Shown in pieces: positions 54,325-64,000 of a stretch of DNA of 64,000 bases; positions within the stretch are counted from its first letter, which is position 1; the number at the start of each line of letters is the position of its first letter. Origin of the DNA: Oegoconia quadripuncta (lineage: Eukaryota; Arthropoda; Insecta; Lepidoptera; Autostichidae); contig OX438758.1 of NCBI GenBank assembly GCA_949316235.1, forward strand, positions 16,565,194 through 16,629,193, read 5' to 3'. The position numbers and the translations under genes were made by a program. The notes under the pieces are model-generated. The model made no database searches. It saw only the letters and a list, made by a program, of their open reading frames with translations, and had not been told where the DNA came from.

Positions 54325-57300
54325 TCATCGCGTAGTAGATAACGGCGACGACAACGGTGGCGGCGATGACGACGGCGAACACGACGGAGGCGGTGACGAC
54401 GACAAGGGTGGTGGTAAGTTTGCAGTTATATCTATATTTATATCAGTGCTCCTCCTTTCTAGATTGTTATCTGTCCCTTTATATCGCACTATGTGGTTTT
54501 TGAGTTTCTTTACAATTTGTGATGTTAAACTATCTTGTACTGAATATAAGACTTTACCTATTCTCTTTTGTATTATCCCTTTACACCAGGTATATTTATC
54601 TTTACTAATATATTTTTTATACAATACAAGATCATCTTTCTTAAAGTTTATTTTATATTTTCTCGTAATATTATTATTGTGCGTACACTGTTTATTTTCA
54701 GTATCATTATTAGCCGTCGGTGACGAAAGCGGTGATGATGATGGATCAATTAAATCCAAACGCGACTTAATTTTGCGGCCAAATACCATTTGGGCTGGTG
54801 AGGATCCTGTGGTAGAATGAATCGAATTTCGATAGTCCATAAGATACTTTAATAAATTAAGTTTGCAAATTTTTGTGTTTCTATTTAGTAATAGACTCGA
54901 TTTTATACCCCTTTTTACAACCTTGACATAACTTTCAGCCTGGCCATTGCTGGCCGGGTGATAGGCGGGTGACGTCAAATGTGATATTCCATTTAATGTA
55001 CAAAAACGATTGAATTCGTTTGAACAAAAAGATGTGCCATTGTCGCTCACTAGGGTTCTAGGCAAGCCGAACCTGGATATAAAATCGCATAATTTTTCTA
55101 ACACTGCTTCTGTTGTCGTTGTATTAACCATATTATATACTTCCACCCACTTTGTATATGCATCGACGATCACCAAGTAGGTATGGCCATTGATGGGACC
55201 TAGAAAATCTATATGCAAGCGACGAAAAGGATGTGATGGGTACTCCCACGGCGACGGGGCTACTCGTGATGGTGAGGGTCGTAGCTGTATACAAATATCG
55301 CAAGTACCTATCAGCCTTTCTATAGCCTCATCAATTCCAGGAAACCAAAACCTAGAACGAGCTTCCGCTTTAGTCTTAACTATACCTAAGTGGGACTTAT
55401 GTAATTCCGACAGAACCCTATCCCATAATGCTTGTGGAATTACGACCTTATGGCCACGCATAATACAACCGTTTTCATATGCTAACTGTGTCCTGCATAG
55501 GAAGTATGGTTTAAATCGCGCATCGACAACTTTGTTCGGCCAACCGTCTAATATGTACCTCTTTATTTGTTTCATTATAACGTCCTTTGAGGTCGCTTCG
55601 CATAACTCATTCATAGTTACTGGCATACTGCCGTCTACTACGAAGCAAACATAAGCTGCGCGGTCGGTCACCGATGATGCGTCATCATTCTCGGGCGGGA
55701 CGACCGCCGGCGGCCGGTGCATGTGCGTACCCCCCTGTGACCTCCCCGCCCGCGCCTGCGACTGCGTGAACGGCGCGTTTGGTATGCTAGCACGGGATAA
55801 ATAATCTGCAATATTGTTTTCACTACGAATATATTCAATACTATAGTTATACCCACTGAGAAACATTGCGTATCTTTGTAAACGGTTGGCCGACACTTCT
55901 GATATACCCTTGTACGGTCCAAAAATGGAAATAAGAGGCTTGTGATCGGTGCGGAGTACGAATGGATTAGATCTGCCATACAAATATTGATGGAATCGCC
56001 GCACTCCAAAAATTATAGCAGTCGCTTCCTTCTGAATTTGCGAGTAGTGTTTCTCGGCTGCGTTTAGGGTGCGTGATGCAAACGCGATTGGTTTTTCTAC
56101 CTCTTTATCTATTTGGGATAACACTGCCCCTAATCCGTAAGGGGATGCGTCTACCGTCAAGATTAACTTTGCATATTGGTTGTAGTGCGCTAATACTCGA
56201 TCTGAAGCTAAACATTTTTTAATTTTCTCGAAAGCTTCGTTATGCACAGGCTCCCAATTCCATTTTTTGCCTTTTTTTAGTAAATCAAATAGTGAACTTA
56301 GTAAGCTAGATGCGTTTGGTACGAAATTCCTATAATAATTTACTAACCCCAAAAATGATTGCAACTGGGTGACGTTTGTTGGGATCTGCGCATCGAGAAT
56401 AGCCTGAACCTTTTCTGGGGACTTTTTCAATCCCTCTTTATTAATGATGTACCCCAAATAGCTAATCTCATCTTTGAAAAACTCGCACTTTTCCCTTTGC
56501 AAAGTTAACCCTGCACTTTCCAGTCTTTGGAGTACGGCGTTCAACCGGTCTAAATGTTCGTTTTTATCTTTTCCGCTAATCAAAATATCATCTAATAGGC
56601 ACAATACCCCCTCTATCCCAGATAGTACGCATTCCATGGCGCGTTGAAAATTTGCCGGCGCGCTAGCCAATCCAAAAACGAGGCGCGTATATTTGAATAG
56701 GCCGCGATGCGTATTTATGCATGTTAGCAATTGCGATTCATCGTTTAAAACAAATTGGGTGTACGCCATCGACAAATCGAGTTTCGTGAATTGTTGGCCA
56801 CCATGAAGCTTTGAGAATAGCTCCCTTATTGTCGGTAGGGGGTACTGTTCCACCAGTAGTTGTTTATTTATTGTGACCGAATAATCCACACATAATCTCA
56901 CCGAACCGTTTCTCTTAAGCACTGGTACGATCGGCGATGCATATTCAGAGTGTTCTATAGGTATTAATACGCCTAGATCGACTAACCTGTCGATTTCTTT
57001 CCCTACTTTATCCCGTAGTGAAAACGCGATAGGACGCGCTTTAACAAAAATCGGTTTCACGTTTTCCTTCAGGGATAAATTAATTTTATACTTATTGAAA
57101 GTCCCTAATTTGTCGGAGAACAAATGTGGATATTGTTTTTGGAAACTTTCTACTATTACGTTGTCTGTCTCTTCACAAAAATTAACGGGCATTAGCTGTA
57201 AATGAAACAGGGAAATAAAATCTCTGCCTAACAGCGGCGGTCCCCCATCTTTGACTACATAAGCACTAAGAGAACGCTCCGCTCCCGCGTATGAGATAGT

Positions 57301-58344
57301 TCGGCCAACAGTACCTATGCATGTAATTTTATTCCCTGTGTAAGTCATTAGCCGTTTCCTTGTGGCCGATAATGGCAAATACTTAAAATGTTTTTGATAC
57401 ATCTTTTCTGGTATCACTGTAACTGCTGAACCGCTATCCACCTCGAATTTAAAATTTTGTCCTTTCACCGATATACTTTCTACCAAAGGCTCCCCCCGGA
57501 TGGAACGTATATTAAACAACTCACCATCGTCATCCTCGCTATCGTCACCAGGAACGGTATTCACGCAATTCACTTTATTTGTACACATTCTGCGTAAATG
57601 ACCCACTTGGTTGCACTTTTTACACGCGAACTTCGCATAACGGCACTCGGAACTTTTATGGTTAAAATAACCGCATACGGAACACTTTTGTTTTCCTGAC
57701 GCGTTTTTCTTGCCATCGTTTCTCGCTATCTTATACAGCTGGTTATTGGCTGACGTGGCACTGGCGCCGCCGGTGACGGCCTCCGCGTCGGTCGTTGCGC
57801 TGGCAGCAGCTGCCCCTGCTCGCGCGCAACTAATAGCTTGCGCAAGCTCCACGGCCTTACTGAGCGTCAGTCCAAAGGGGTCCTGTGCATACAGCTTCTC
57901 CTTTTCGGCCCCTGGCAGCATTCCCATTATGAACCGGTCTCGCAGTGCCTCCTCGACGTTGGTAAACTGGCAGTGAGCTGTTAACCCTCGTAGTCTAGCG
58001 GCCCACTGCGAGTGGGTCTCACTTGCCTGTTGTGATGCCGCATAAAAATTGTGACGCTCAGTGAACCCTAAACGCTTTGGCGTGAAATGGTTGTCCAATA
58101 GCGTCAGGATATCTTCGAATGGCACTTGTTCCAGTTCTTTTGGCAGCGCCAGGTCTGCCGCGAGTTTATATGTGCTCTCGGTGAGTGCGCTCAACAAAAT
58201 TGCACGTCTCTTCGTCCCCGACACATCGCTTGTGTTACAAATATCATTAGCAATAAACCATTGCTTCAAACGACTTTTGTAAGCACTCCACGTTTGTAAA
58301 TTATGGTCAAAACTAGTTAAAATTCCAAAAATTGCACTAGACAT
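54325..58344 (-). CDS. Gag-Pol polyprotein, intact single frame (1339 residues)
   Basis: Start at 58344, about 30 bases after the primer-binding site. Domains in order: gag (residues 1-200, ending in an Ala-rich linker), two CCHC knuckles (CSVCGYFNHKSSEC, CKKCNQVGHLRRMC, about 220-255), protease (FEVDSGSAVTVIPEK), RT (VRLCVDYSVTINKQLL, FTKLDLSMAYTQFVL, VLCLLDDILISG), RNase H (LTVDASPYGLGAVLSQ, KHYSQIQKEATAII), integrase HHCC (HKSHLGIVKTKA, CDICIQ) and DDE core (HIDFLGPINGHTYLVIV, LVSDNGTSFCSNEF, HPASNGQAESYVKVVKRG). The tail is Pro/Ser-rich. The RT box is LLDD rather than YVDD. No env is present. No damage seen, so it may be active. Confidence 0.95.
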   Translation of the reverse strand: MSSAIFGILTSFDHNLQTWSAYKSRLKQWFIANDICNTSDVSGTKRRAILLSALTESTYKLAADLALPKELEQVPFEDILTLLDNHFTPKRLGFTERHNFYAASQQASETHSQWAARLRGLTAHCQFTNVEEALRDRFIMGMLPGAEKEKLYAQDPFGLTLSKAVELAQAISCARAGAAAASATTDAEAVTGGASATSANNQLYKIARNDGKKNASGKQKCSVCGYFNHKSSECRYAKFACKKCNQVGHLRRMCTNKVNCVNTVPGDDSEDDDGELFNIRSIRGEPLVESISVKGQNFKFEVDSGSAVTVIPEKMYQKHFKYLPLSATRKRLMTYTGNKITCIGTVGRTISYAGAERSLSAYVVKDGGPPLLGRDFISLFHLQLMPVNFCEETDNVIVESFQKQYPHLFSDKLGTFNKYKINLSLKENVKPIFVKARPIAFSLRDKVGKEIDRLVDLGVLIPIEHSEYASPIVPVLKRNGSVRLCVDYSVTINKQLLVEQYPLPTIRELFSKLHGGQQFTKLDLSMAYTQFVLNDESQLLTCINTHRGLFKYTRLVFGLASAPANFQRAMECVLSGIEGVLCLLDDILISGKDKNEHLDRLNAVLQRLESAGLTLQREKCEFFKDEISYLGYIINKEGLKKSPEKVQAILDAQIPTNVTQLQSFLGLVNYYRNFVPNASSLLSSLFDLLKKGKKWNWEPVHNEAFEKIKKCLASDRVLAHYNQYAKLILTVDASPYGLGAVLSQIDKEVEKPIAFASRTLNAAEKHYSQIQKEATAIIFGVRRFHQYLYGRSNPFVLRTDHKPLISIFGPYKGISEVSANRLQRYAMFLSGYNYSIEYIRSENNIADYLSRASIPNAPFTQSQARAGRSQGGTHMHRPPAVVPPENDDASSVTDRAAYVCFVVDGSMPVTMNELCEATSKDVIMKQIKRYILDGWPNKVVDARFKPYFLCRTQLAYENGCIMRGHKVVIPQALWDRVLSELHKSHLGIVKTKAEARSRFWFPGIDEAIERLIGTCDICIQLRPSPSRVAPSPWEYPSHPFRRLHIDFLGPINGHTYLVIVDAYTKWVEVYNMVNTTTTEAVLEKLCDFISRFGLPRTLVSDNGTSFCSNEFNRFCTLNGISHLTSPAYHPASNGQAESYVKVVKRGIKSSLLLNRNTKICKLNLLKYLMDYRNSIHSTTGSSPAQMVFGRKIKSRLDLIDPSSSPLSSPTANNDTENKQCTHNNNITRKYKINFKKDDLVLYKKYISKDKYTWCKGIIQKRIGKVLYSVQDSLTSQIVKKLKNHIVRYKGTDNNLERRSTDINIDITANLPPPLSSSPPPSCSPSSSPPPLSSPLSTTR

Positions 58345-58392
58345 TTTCTAAACGGGGGTAAGCGCGGGTTAATGTGGGTATCTCGTCGCCAA

Positions 58393-58504
58393 TGTTACGT
58401 CGGTGACAAGGGAGACAACTAAAACGACCGGCTGTTGGATTCACACTGGTTTATTATAAGGAACGTCACACCGTTGGTGGCGCCGCCCATTTACATACCT
58501 AACA
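58393..58504 (-). repeat. 5' LTR (112 bp)
   Basis: One difference from the other LTR; primer-binding site directly inside, GTACT duplication outside. Confidence 0.95.
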
Positions 58505-58509
58505 GTACT

Positions 58510-58593
58510 AAACCTGACTATGTCGTCATACTAATTGATTAAATCATTTACATAAGCATTGTGGCATTATTATTGCGAATAGCAAACATAACA
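58510..58593 (+). repeat. Second part of the split 3' LTR of the degraded gypsy
   Basis: Runs from AAACCTGACTATGTC to AACATAACA, after which HARBI1-like coding sequence resumes. Confidence 0.7.
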
Positions 58594-58718
58594 CTCTAAG
58601 GCAGGAGCGATGTGCCAAATTGTGCAGCACGCAGCAAGCATTTACAATTTTTGCTGCAGTTTGTGGATTGTAATGGCCTGGCCACTAAGAGACATCTGCA
58701 ACAATTGAGATTTATAAT

Positions 58719-59972
58719 AGGTATTTACCTATGAAATTGCCGTTCTGCAGTACTGGCCATTTCAAATCAAAATAATTTTTGTTTGGCTAAGAATTCTAAT
58801 TTCAAATTAATTTTATTTTAAAAACGGATTTTTTTTCCAAAAGTAGTCATTTGTTTATTGATTAGTGTTACATTTTCATCGCATTTCAATCTTTTTCGTC
58901 ATCATGGATACGTTAAAAATTCGAGTAATTATGGAATATGAGTACCGTCGTGGCAGCAACGCGGCACAAGCGGCACGCAACATCAACGACGTTTACGGAA
59001 CTAACACTACAAACCAACGCACCATGGTGTGCTCGCTTCCGTTCTGGGAATTTCGACCTGAAAAATGAACCTCGCGGTCGTCCGAAGACTTTGGTCGACA
59101 ATGACGAATTAAAGGCGATTGTGGAACGGCTGAATTAGCAGCAGCTTTCGACGTTAGCGTCAAAACAATATTAGTCCATTTGCGTCAAATTGGCAAGGTA
59201 AGAAAGCTTGACAAATGGGTGCCCCACGAACTCAATGATCGCCAGCGCGAAGTACGCGTCGAGACGTGCCTTGCACTGCTCAACAGACACACAAATTAAG
59301 GAATTTTGAACCGCATTGTTACCTGCGATGAAAAAGGATTCTGTTTGATAACCGCAAGCGCTCAGCAAGTTGGTTGGATCCTGGTTCGGCACCTAAACAA
59401 TGCCCTAAACGAAAACTTACCCTTAGAAAAGTGATTATCACTGTTTGGTGGTCTAGCGCCGGTGTGATTCATCACAGCTTCTTACCAAACGGGATAAGCA
59501 TTACTGCAGATGTGTACTGTGAAGAACTGAACACAATGATGGAGAAGCTGGCACATCTCCAACCAGCATTGGTCAATCGCTCCTCTCCGCTGCTGCTGCA
59601 CGACAACGCGCGACCTCATACTGCACAGCAGACTGTCTCCAAGTTGCAAGAACTGGAGTTGGAAGCTCTCAGTAATCCGCTCTACTCACCAGACCTTGCG
59701 CCTACAGACTACTACTTTTTCCAGAATTTGGATAACTTCTTGGCAGGAAAAAAATTCAATACTCGAGAGGTAGTACAAAATGCCTTTAAAGAATTTGTTG
59801 CCTCCCGTCCAGCTGATTTCTTTAAGAAGGGCATCAATAACCTGCCACTGCGTTGGCAAAGATGTATTGATTGCATGGGTGATTACTTCGATTAATACAA
59901 ATAAAAAATACATTAAAAAATTCGTTTAAATTTTTTCATACAAAACGGCAATTTCATAGGTAAAGACCTAAT
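58719..59972. mobile_element. mariner (DD34D) element with about 28-bp TIRs
   Basis: The ends share TTTACCTATGAAATTGCCGTT (first 20 bases perfect) in inverted orientation at about 58724 and 59960, next to TAGGT and TA-rich flanks. Outer limits are uncertain by a few bases. It carries a broken mariner transposase and lies inside an intron of the HARBI1-like relic. Confidence 0.85.
58904..59895 (+). pseudogene. mariner DD34D transposase, several frameshifts
   Basis: Starts MDTLKIRVIMEYEYRRGSNA (helix-turn-helix, with AAQAARNINDVYG). It shifts near 59015 (WCARFRSGNFDLKNEPRGRP), again near 59130 (FDVSVKTILVHLRQIGKVRK), and again near 59300-59370. First Asp region: RIVTCDEKGF. The last open frame (59374-59895) has VWWSSAGVIHHSFLPNG, LLHDNARPHTAQQTVSKLQE (second D) and YSPDLAPTDYYFF (third D, 34 residues on). 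Ends WQRCIDCMGDYFD. Inactive. Confidence 0.9.
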
Positions 59973-61150
59973 ATAAAAAGTTTTTGGTAATTATTTTTAG
60001 TAGATCAATAGTAATTTGTTATAAAACTGTAAAGCCCCATACCTACCTAAAAGAAAATTAGAGTCTCCAGCACCATTTAGCTCCATTAAATATGGATTGA
60101 GTGGATGGTCTCTCCATACAGTGGAATCATGGCTGCTTCCAGGACTAGAACGATCCACGCGCAAAATATTTAGATCGGCATCACAAATCTGGATATAAGA
60201 CAGAAAGTATACGTAATTGTTTATCTACATGTTAAAAAAATTAGTTTTATCTAATGCAAATTCTAAACTTACTATCATTACATTAAGAGAGTGGTATCCC
60301 TTTCGGCAATAATATGCCTCTTCCCTTTCTGCTGGCTTTATAATGGCCACATGCATACCATCAATGCAGCCAAGCACAACAGGTATTCCAAATTTGGAAT
60401 AAAAACAAAAAGAAATTTTGTAAGCTATATATACATGGATAATAAATATGTTGATAATTAAACAGGAGGTATATTATAACTTGCCTCCTCCTATTTTTAT
60501 CGCTTGCCTCGGTTGTCAATGGGAAGAACACATATTTTTTAAATACAGCTGCATCATTCAGCGCATTCGTTACCTGCTTCACAGCCCTTGAGACAGTCGG
60601 CTGGGAAACGGCATTGCCAATGCTTTGGCCTACTAAAGTCTGGTATGAGCCGCTTGCATAAAATGCAAGTGCTATTAGAACCTACAAAAAACATTAGATT
60701 AAATTGAAGTGTTGAGCTGTACCTTCAAATTTTCTGATGGTGCTTTGTGAAAGCTTTATGGTGCTGTTGGACATGTCAGTCCAATGAACATACAATCAAT
60801 TGTTTTAGGTTGCATGTTAAGCCGTGCTATTTTCATGAGTGGTAAAGTCACGTTTATGGACCAGCAGCATAGTGGAGTATACTGTAAGCCACTTCGATTG
60901 AAGGGAGGGTGATATTTGTTGATATTATGGATGCGTGCGTACTTACTTTGGCGGTGGCATTTAATCCATCCCGTCGTTTCTCTTTTGGGATGTGAGACAG
61001 CAACTCTAATTCTATTTCCTTACCATTGTTTTTGTGAGCCGGTATGTTTTGATAAATTCGCGGTCACTCATTTGGTCGAAGGCATCCGCAGCGAGGCGAC
61101 GGCATCTTAAAGACCGTCGTCGTTCTACCGCTCTTTCCCTCATTATACGT

Positions 61151-61679
61151 TGGGCAATTAGTAAGTATCGCCAGCGTATACCGAACGTAGTTATTTTGGC
61201 TATTAATCTTTTAACTTCACTTCACTTTTTTGGGCAATGGCATTAACAATAAACTACTAAATAGTGGTCTTTTGTCAGTTTAATTTCGATCAAGTTACAA
61301 ACTCATTGAAATGTCAAAAATGACGTTTCTTTACGGACGAGAATTGAGACATCATAGATTAAGTAATTAAATTGTGTGTTCAGAATACCTTATCAGTTAT
61401 GTTCAACTTTCGATCACAATACGATATAATCATACTACAGTTCATATTTGACGTTTAATATTGTGTCAGGAGAATACCTTACGTCTCATTTTACGAAATC
61501 GAGACTAGATCGGAACTGAATTTTGACTATAATGCAATACGAGAATTGACCTTCTGGTGTAGAGCAATCGTCTATTGCTTTCTTTTCCTTGATTGGAATT
61601 TTGCTAATTATGAATTCTGACAGCACCGGTCAATCTCCATACAATTGCATTGCAGCATCAGGATACAAATTTTGAAAAT
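61151..61679. other. Sequence without a recognisable gene
   Basis: AT-rich; phrases such as CGATCACAATACGATATA and AGGAGAATACCTTACG may belong to the flank of the HARBI1-like element. No coding evidence. Confidence 0.35.
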
Positions 61680-62105
61680 CTAATTCCAGCTGTGGATGAA
61701 CATTAATGAAACTTTTAACTGACATCGAGTTTCAAATATAAGATAGATGGTAAAAAAAAAAAAAAAAAAGGTATCGAACGATGCTGAACTGCTATCATCA
61801 ATGCAAATACGATTAAGTCGATGATACAAATGAATAAGGAGACTCTGAGTTCGTAGCAAGATGTTTCTATCTAAAGGTCTCGAATCCAAATTCGCGTTAA
61901 TTTTAGAGATGACCTCCATAACGCCATTCAAATCTTCAACAGCATCGAGATGACTAGAGAGGATATCTTCCGAGGGAAATAAGGGAGCGCATTTAGCTAT
62001 TTGTTTTCGCAGCTCTGGCACAGTAGTAGTAGTTTCACCGCGAACAGCAACCTCATACTCTAATTCCGTTTTTTGCAAAGACATAAATTTAACTGGATAA
62101 GCCAT
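61680..62105 (-). pseudogene. Retroelement gag N-terminal fragment
   Basis: Begins MAYPVKFMSLQKTELEYEVA at 62105 and continues ETTTTVPELRKQIAKCAP, EVISKINANL and LIHLYHRLNRICIDD. This helical region resembles the N-terminus of gag from lepidopteran gypsy-like elements. It degenerates at a 17-bp poly-A/T run (61753-61769), after which the frame is meaningless. Position and strand fit the LTR at 62745-63283 as its 5' LTR. Confidence 0.55.
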
Positions 62106-62744
62106 TTTATATAAAACAAATTTGGGTGAATGTTGAACACAAAATATAAAGAAAAAATGAGGGTATTACTCCGTCTGTTACAATAAAAAAATAATTTATA
62201 ACGTTATGGTTGAAGCACATAAAAGCTAAAGCACAAAAAAAATATATACCAACTAAGCTACCAAGTAGACAAGCACAAAAATAAAAAGCAGAAGAAAAAA
62301 ATTGCAACTAGTGTGTACGAAGGTTCCAACAAGAAACAAAAAGAAAACTAAATTAAATGAAAACTGTTTTACAAAAATTCAGATATCCTGCTCGAAAAGA
62401 AAATAAATTAATATAATTATTATAAATTAAAATGTTTGACGTGACTGTACTTGCAAAAAAAAAATAATTGAATTTACGTCGCGACTGTACTTTGGAAAAA
62501 AAAGTATATGCAATTGTGAGCGTGAGTGTACTTTAAGTGACTGTGAATTCATAGTTTAAGCAAGACAAAAGGTATATGTTTTATAATGCCAATTAAGTAT
62601 GAGACTATACCTGAGTCGTACACTCTAGCTACCGGCAAGCAAAAAAAAATAACGTTTCACAAAAAAAATAAAAAACGCACACAACACACAACTACTTACT
62701 ACGAAAGCGAAACTAGACCATAAATACCACGATAAGGGCGCCAG
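62106..62744. other. Long AT-rich leader between LTR and gag
   Basis: Many A-rich runs, no gene. On the minus strand it would be the untranslated leader of the retroelement. Confidence 0.5.
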
Positions 62745-63283
62745 TGTAACCTGGGTGTGTGGGGACTTTTTAAATGAAGCACCCAGATTAGCACGAAATA
62801 TTCTTCATTTATTTTCACAAGGTGGGTAGTGGGTTGAGAGGCCCGTCTAGAATCACTTCCTCAGCTCAGTCAGCACTTCCCTGGCTACACCCGCCTCAGG
62901 TGTCACGACGCGGGTCCCGTAGCCCGTAGGGAGGACGAAGACCAGGACGACGGTAGGTGCTCGACTGTTGTAGTTGGCCAGACGATATAAATATCCCAGC
63001 CGCAACGTAGCACCCAAAATTGGGTTATAATCCTTCACAATATGTAACCTTTTCACCTTTTTCTGGAGAAAGTCCAGTAAACTTGAATATAATTATTTCA
63101 AGTGCATACGTCACGCGAGACGACGCGCGAACGAGGTGAGGTGCTCGGACGGCGTGCGTGCGTCTGCCTTGTGTGCAAAAATTGGTCTCAGGGGGAGCGG
63201 TCGACACTGTCAGCTACATATACTAAGCATGTTGAATCGGCCCCGCGCCCGGCCGGTTTAGAAGGTGTGACGTAAGAAGTACA
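62745..63283 (-). repeat. Probable 5' LTR (about 539 bp)
   Basis: On the minus strand it ends CCCAGGTTACA, followed after one base by a primer-binding site TGGCGCCCTTATCGTGG. It contains AATAAA near 62807. The outer end is placed at 63283, where the minus strand reads TGTACTTCTTACGTCACACC; without a partner LTR this is tentative. Confidence 0.55.
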
Positions 63284-63313
63284 GTCAAGGGGCTAGTAAA
63301 TCCTGTAAACGGT

Positions 63314-64000
63314 TCATTGTACGATGTAAATTGTAATTATTAGTGCCAAGTCTATAGATATTGCATTATTAGGTAGGAAAATAACGAAATTAACTACTGG
63401 TCCAGCCTTTAAAATGCAGTACAATTCTCCATATCCACATAATACGTAATCAATTAATAGTAACAGCGCTGCTACGTTACAAGCTGTCTCTTCAGCTGTG
63501 GTGTTTGCTCGTCCGGATGCGGGTAGTGGCCCTACTATACATATATCAAGGGCGACACGTTCATAAGGTTGTGTCGATGTGCTTGTTATTTGCATGGGAG
63601 CTCGGTTGGTTTTACGAAGGGCTTTATTGGTTTGATATAAGGGACACTTCTTGACATAGTTTTCTACATCGTTACACATTCCTTTCCAACAATACTTTTC
63701 TTTTATTCTTTTCAACATTCTAGAGGATCCTAAGTGTCCTGCTATGGGGATAATATATCGTGTTTTTCTTTTAGTATTTTTGGGATTTCGGTAATAGAAG
63801 GAAACTTTATTGTATTTTTGTGGATGTGAATAGTTATGTTGGTATTATTGAACAGATATAAAAACATATTATATATTTTAATATATTGGTGTACATCAAA
63901 TGGGTTCTTGAAATCCGTTATTGATATGTCACTATCTGAGTGGCTGATAATAATTTCGTTTCTTAGCGTTTCGAGACATTTGTAAATATCTTCGTAAGTA
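63314..64000 (-). pseudogene. Gypsy integrase zinc-binding region and core start, frameshifted
   Basis: From the right edge an open stretch (CLETLRNEIIISHSDSDISI, FKNPFDVHQYIKIYNMFL) runs to about 63760. After a shift the frame holds IIPIAGHLGSSRMLKRIKEK, YCWKGMCNDVENYVKKCPLY (HHCC finger, last Cys changed to Tyr) and PYERVALDICIVGPLPASG (first integrase D). It then degenerates (stop about 63314). RT and RNase H would lie beyond 64000. It may or may not belong to the same element as the LTR to its left. Confidence 0.75.

Larger units (their letters stand above)
53917..58504 (-). mobile_element. Complete young Ty3/gypsy with very short LTRs (4588 bp)
   Basis: LTRs of 112 bp (53917-54028 and 58393-58504) differ at one base (A/C near 54008 and 58484). 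The 5-bp target duplication GTACT is perfect (53912-53916, 58505-58509). The primer-binding site TGGCGACGAGATACC follows the right LTR on the minus strand. Gag-Pol is one intact frame. It lies inside the LTR of another gypsy. Confidence 0.95.
51397..58593 (+). mobile_element. Degraded 5'-truncated gypsy, its 3' LTR split by another gypsy
   Basis: Pol remnants run 51397-53504. The 3' LTR starts TGTAGTATATGTGAC at 53824 after a purine tract (AAAGGAAGAGAGA), is interrupted at 53916 by the element 53917-58504, and resumes at 58510 to end ATAACA at 58593. Reassembled it would be about 177 bp. Gag, protease and the 5' LTR are absent. Beyond 58593 the HARBI1-type pseudogene resumes, so this gypsy inserted into it. 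Confidence 0.8.
58594..61150 (-). pseudogene. HARBI1-type Harbinger transposase gene, multi-exon relic carrying a mariner
   Basis: Minus-strand blocks in order: about 61142-60948 (basic N-terminus, FDQMSDREFIKTYRLTKTMV, one-base shift, then LLSHIPKEKRRDGLNATAKV and a donor); 60681-60492 (VLIALAFYASGSYQTLVGQS, SQPTVSRAVKQV, ending at a possible GC donor); about 60408-60272 (FGIPVVLGCIDGMHVAI, YYCRKGYHSLNVM, with the first D); about 60192-60030 (ICDADLNILRVDRSSPGSSHDS, second D); and 58681-58594 (PQTAAKIVNACCVLHNLAHR). The exon with the third acidic residue is not seen. Its last intron holds the mariner at 58719-59972, and the end is broken by the gypsy at 58593. Distinct from Harbinger copies A-C. 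Confidence 0.7.

Noticed and set aside
54212..54820. 202-codon plus-strand frame with an Asp/Gly-rich segment
   Set aside because: Antisense of the 3' end of an intact gag-pol frame; the Asp/Gly run is the complement of its Pro/Ser-rich tail.
61680..61770. Extending the gag frame through the FFFFFF stretch
   Set aside because: The Phe run is only a translated poly-A/T tract; sequence after it has no family features.
62853..63207. Two minus-strand frames of 60-67 codons
   Set aside because: They lie inside the probable LTR and show no protein motif.

Overview
The window looks like a eukaryotic, most likely lepidopteran (moth or butterfly), genomic segment consisting almost entirely of transposable elements (TEs). 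The DNA is AT-rich, spliced genes have GT-AG introns, and there are no bacterial-type operons. The families present (Ty3/gypsy and BEL/Pao LTR elements, DIRS-like, LINE, hAT, PIF/Harbinger, Tc1/mariner, pogo-like, a SWIM-finger DDE element, a Mutator/YqaJ gene) and a common lepidopteran repeat at about 46.92 and 48.5 kb fit an insect. The order Lepidoptera is an inference. No ordinary host gene is demonstrated; the best host-like candidates are a THAP-type first exon at 47.4 kb and a two-exon open frame near 12.7 kb.

Layout. 0-2.1 kb: a minus-strand gypsy gag-protease-RT frame cut by the window start, with its 5' LTR. 2.2-3.2 kb: decayed minus-strand TE protein. 3.4-6.0 kb: Harbinger copy A. 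6.2-9.05 kb: hAT transposon. 9.06-11.0 kb: Harbinger copy B. 11.6-12.63 kb: mariner-like deletion derivative with 281-bp inverted repeats. 14.6-22.3 kb: an old gypsy split by a complete younger gypsy (16388-20745). 22.6-25.4 kb: mosaic of a zeste/Myb-like fragment, gypsy 5' LTR plus gag, LINE RT, pogo-like fragment and a long palindrome. 27.2-29.1 kb: DIRS-like element. 29.4-34.9 kb: zeste-like gene interrupted by complete Harbinger copy C (30929-34301). 35.7-46.3 kb: spliced Mutator-like transposase/YqaJ nuclease gene carrying a SWIM-DDE transposon in an intron and a deleted BEL element at its 3' end. 47.4 kb: THAP exon behind a CpG-rich promoter. 49.05-51.17 kb: complete mariner-like element. 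51.4-61.1 kb: a nest in which a HARBI1-type pseudogene carries both a mariner and a gypsy, the gypsy LTR itself carrying a complete 4.6-kb gypsy (53917-58504). 61.7-64 kb: remains of two more gypsy elements.

Most notable. In all three Harbinger copies the MADF/Myb-like accessory gene (plus) and the DDE transposase gene (minus) are mutually interleaved: the main transposase exon lies inside the accessory gene's intron and, where the transposase first exon is present (copies A and C), the accessory's main exon lies inside the transposase intron. Copy C has 25-bp perfect TIRs, a TTA target duplication and both reading frames intact after splicing. Second, a 12-bp sequence matching the tRNA/Pol III B box is identical in all four inverted-repeat arms of two diverged mariner-like elements. 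Third, an unbroken spliced frame joins a Mutator-type transposase to a YqaJ nuclease.

Limits: all family assignments are by eye from motifs; no database search or alignment was run, and boundaries without target duplications are approximate.
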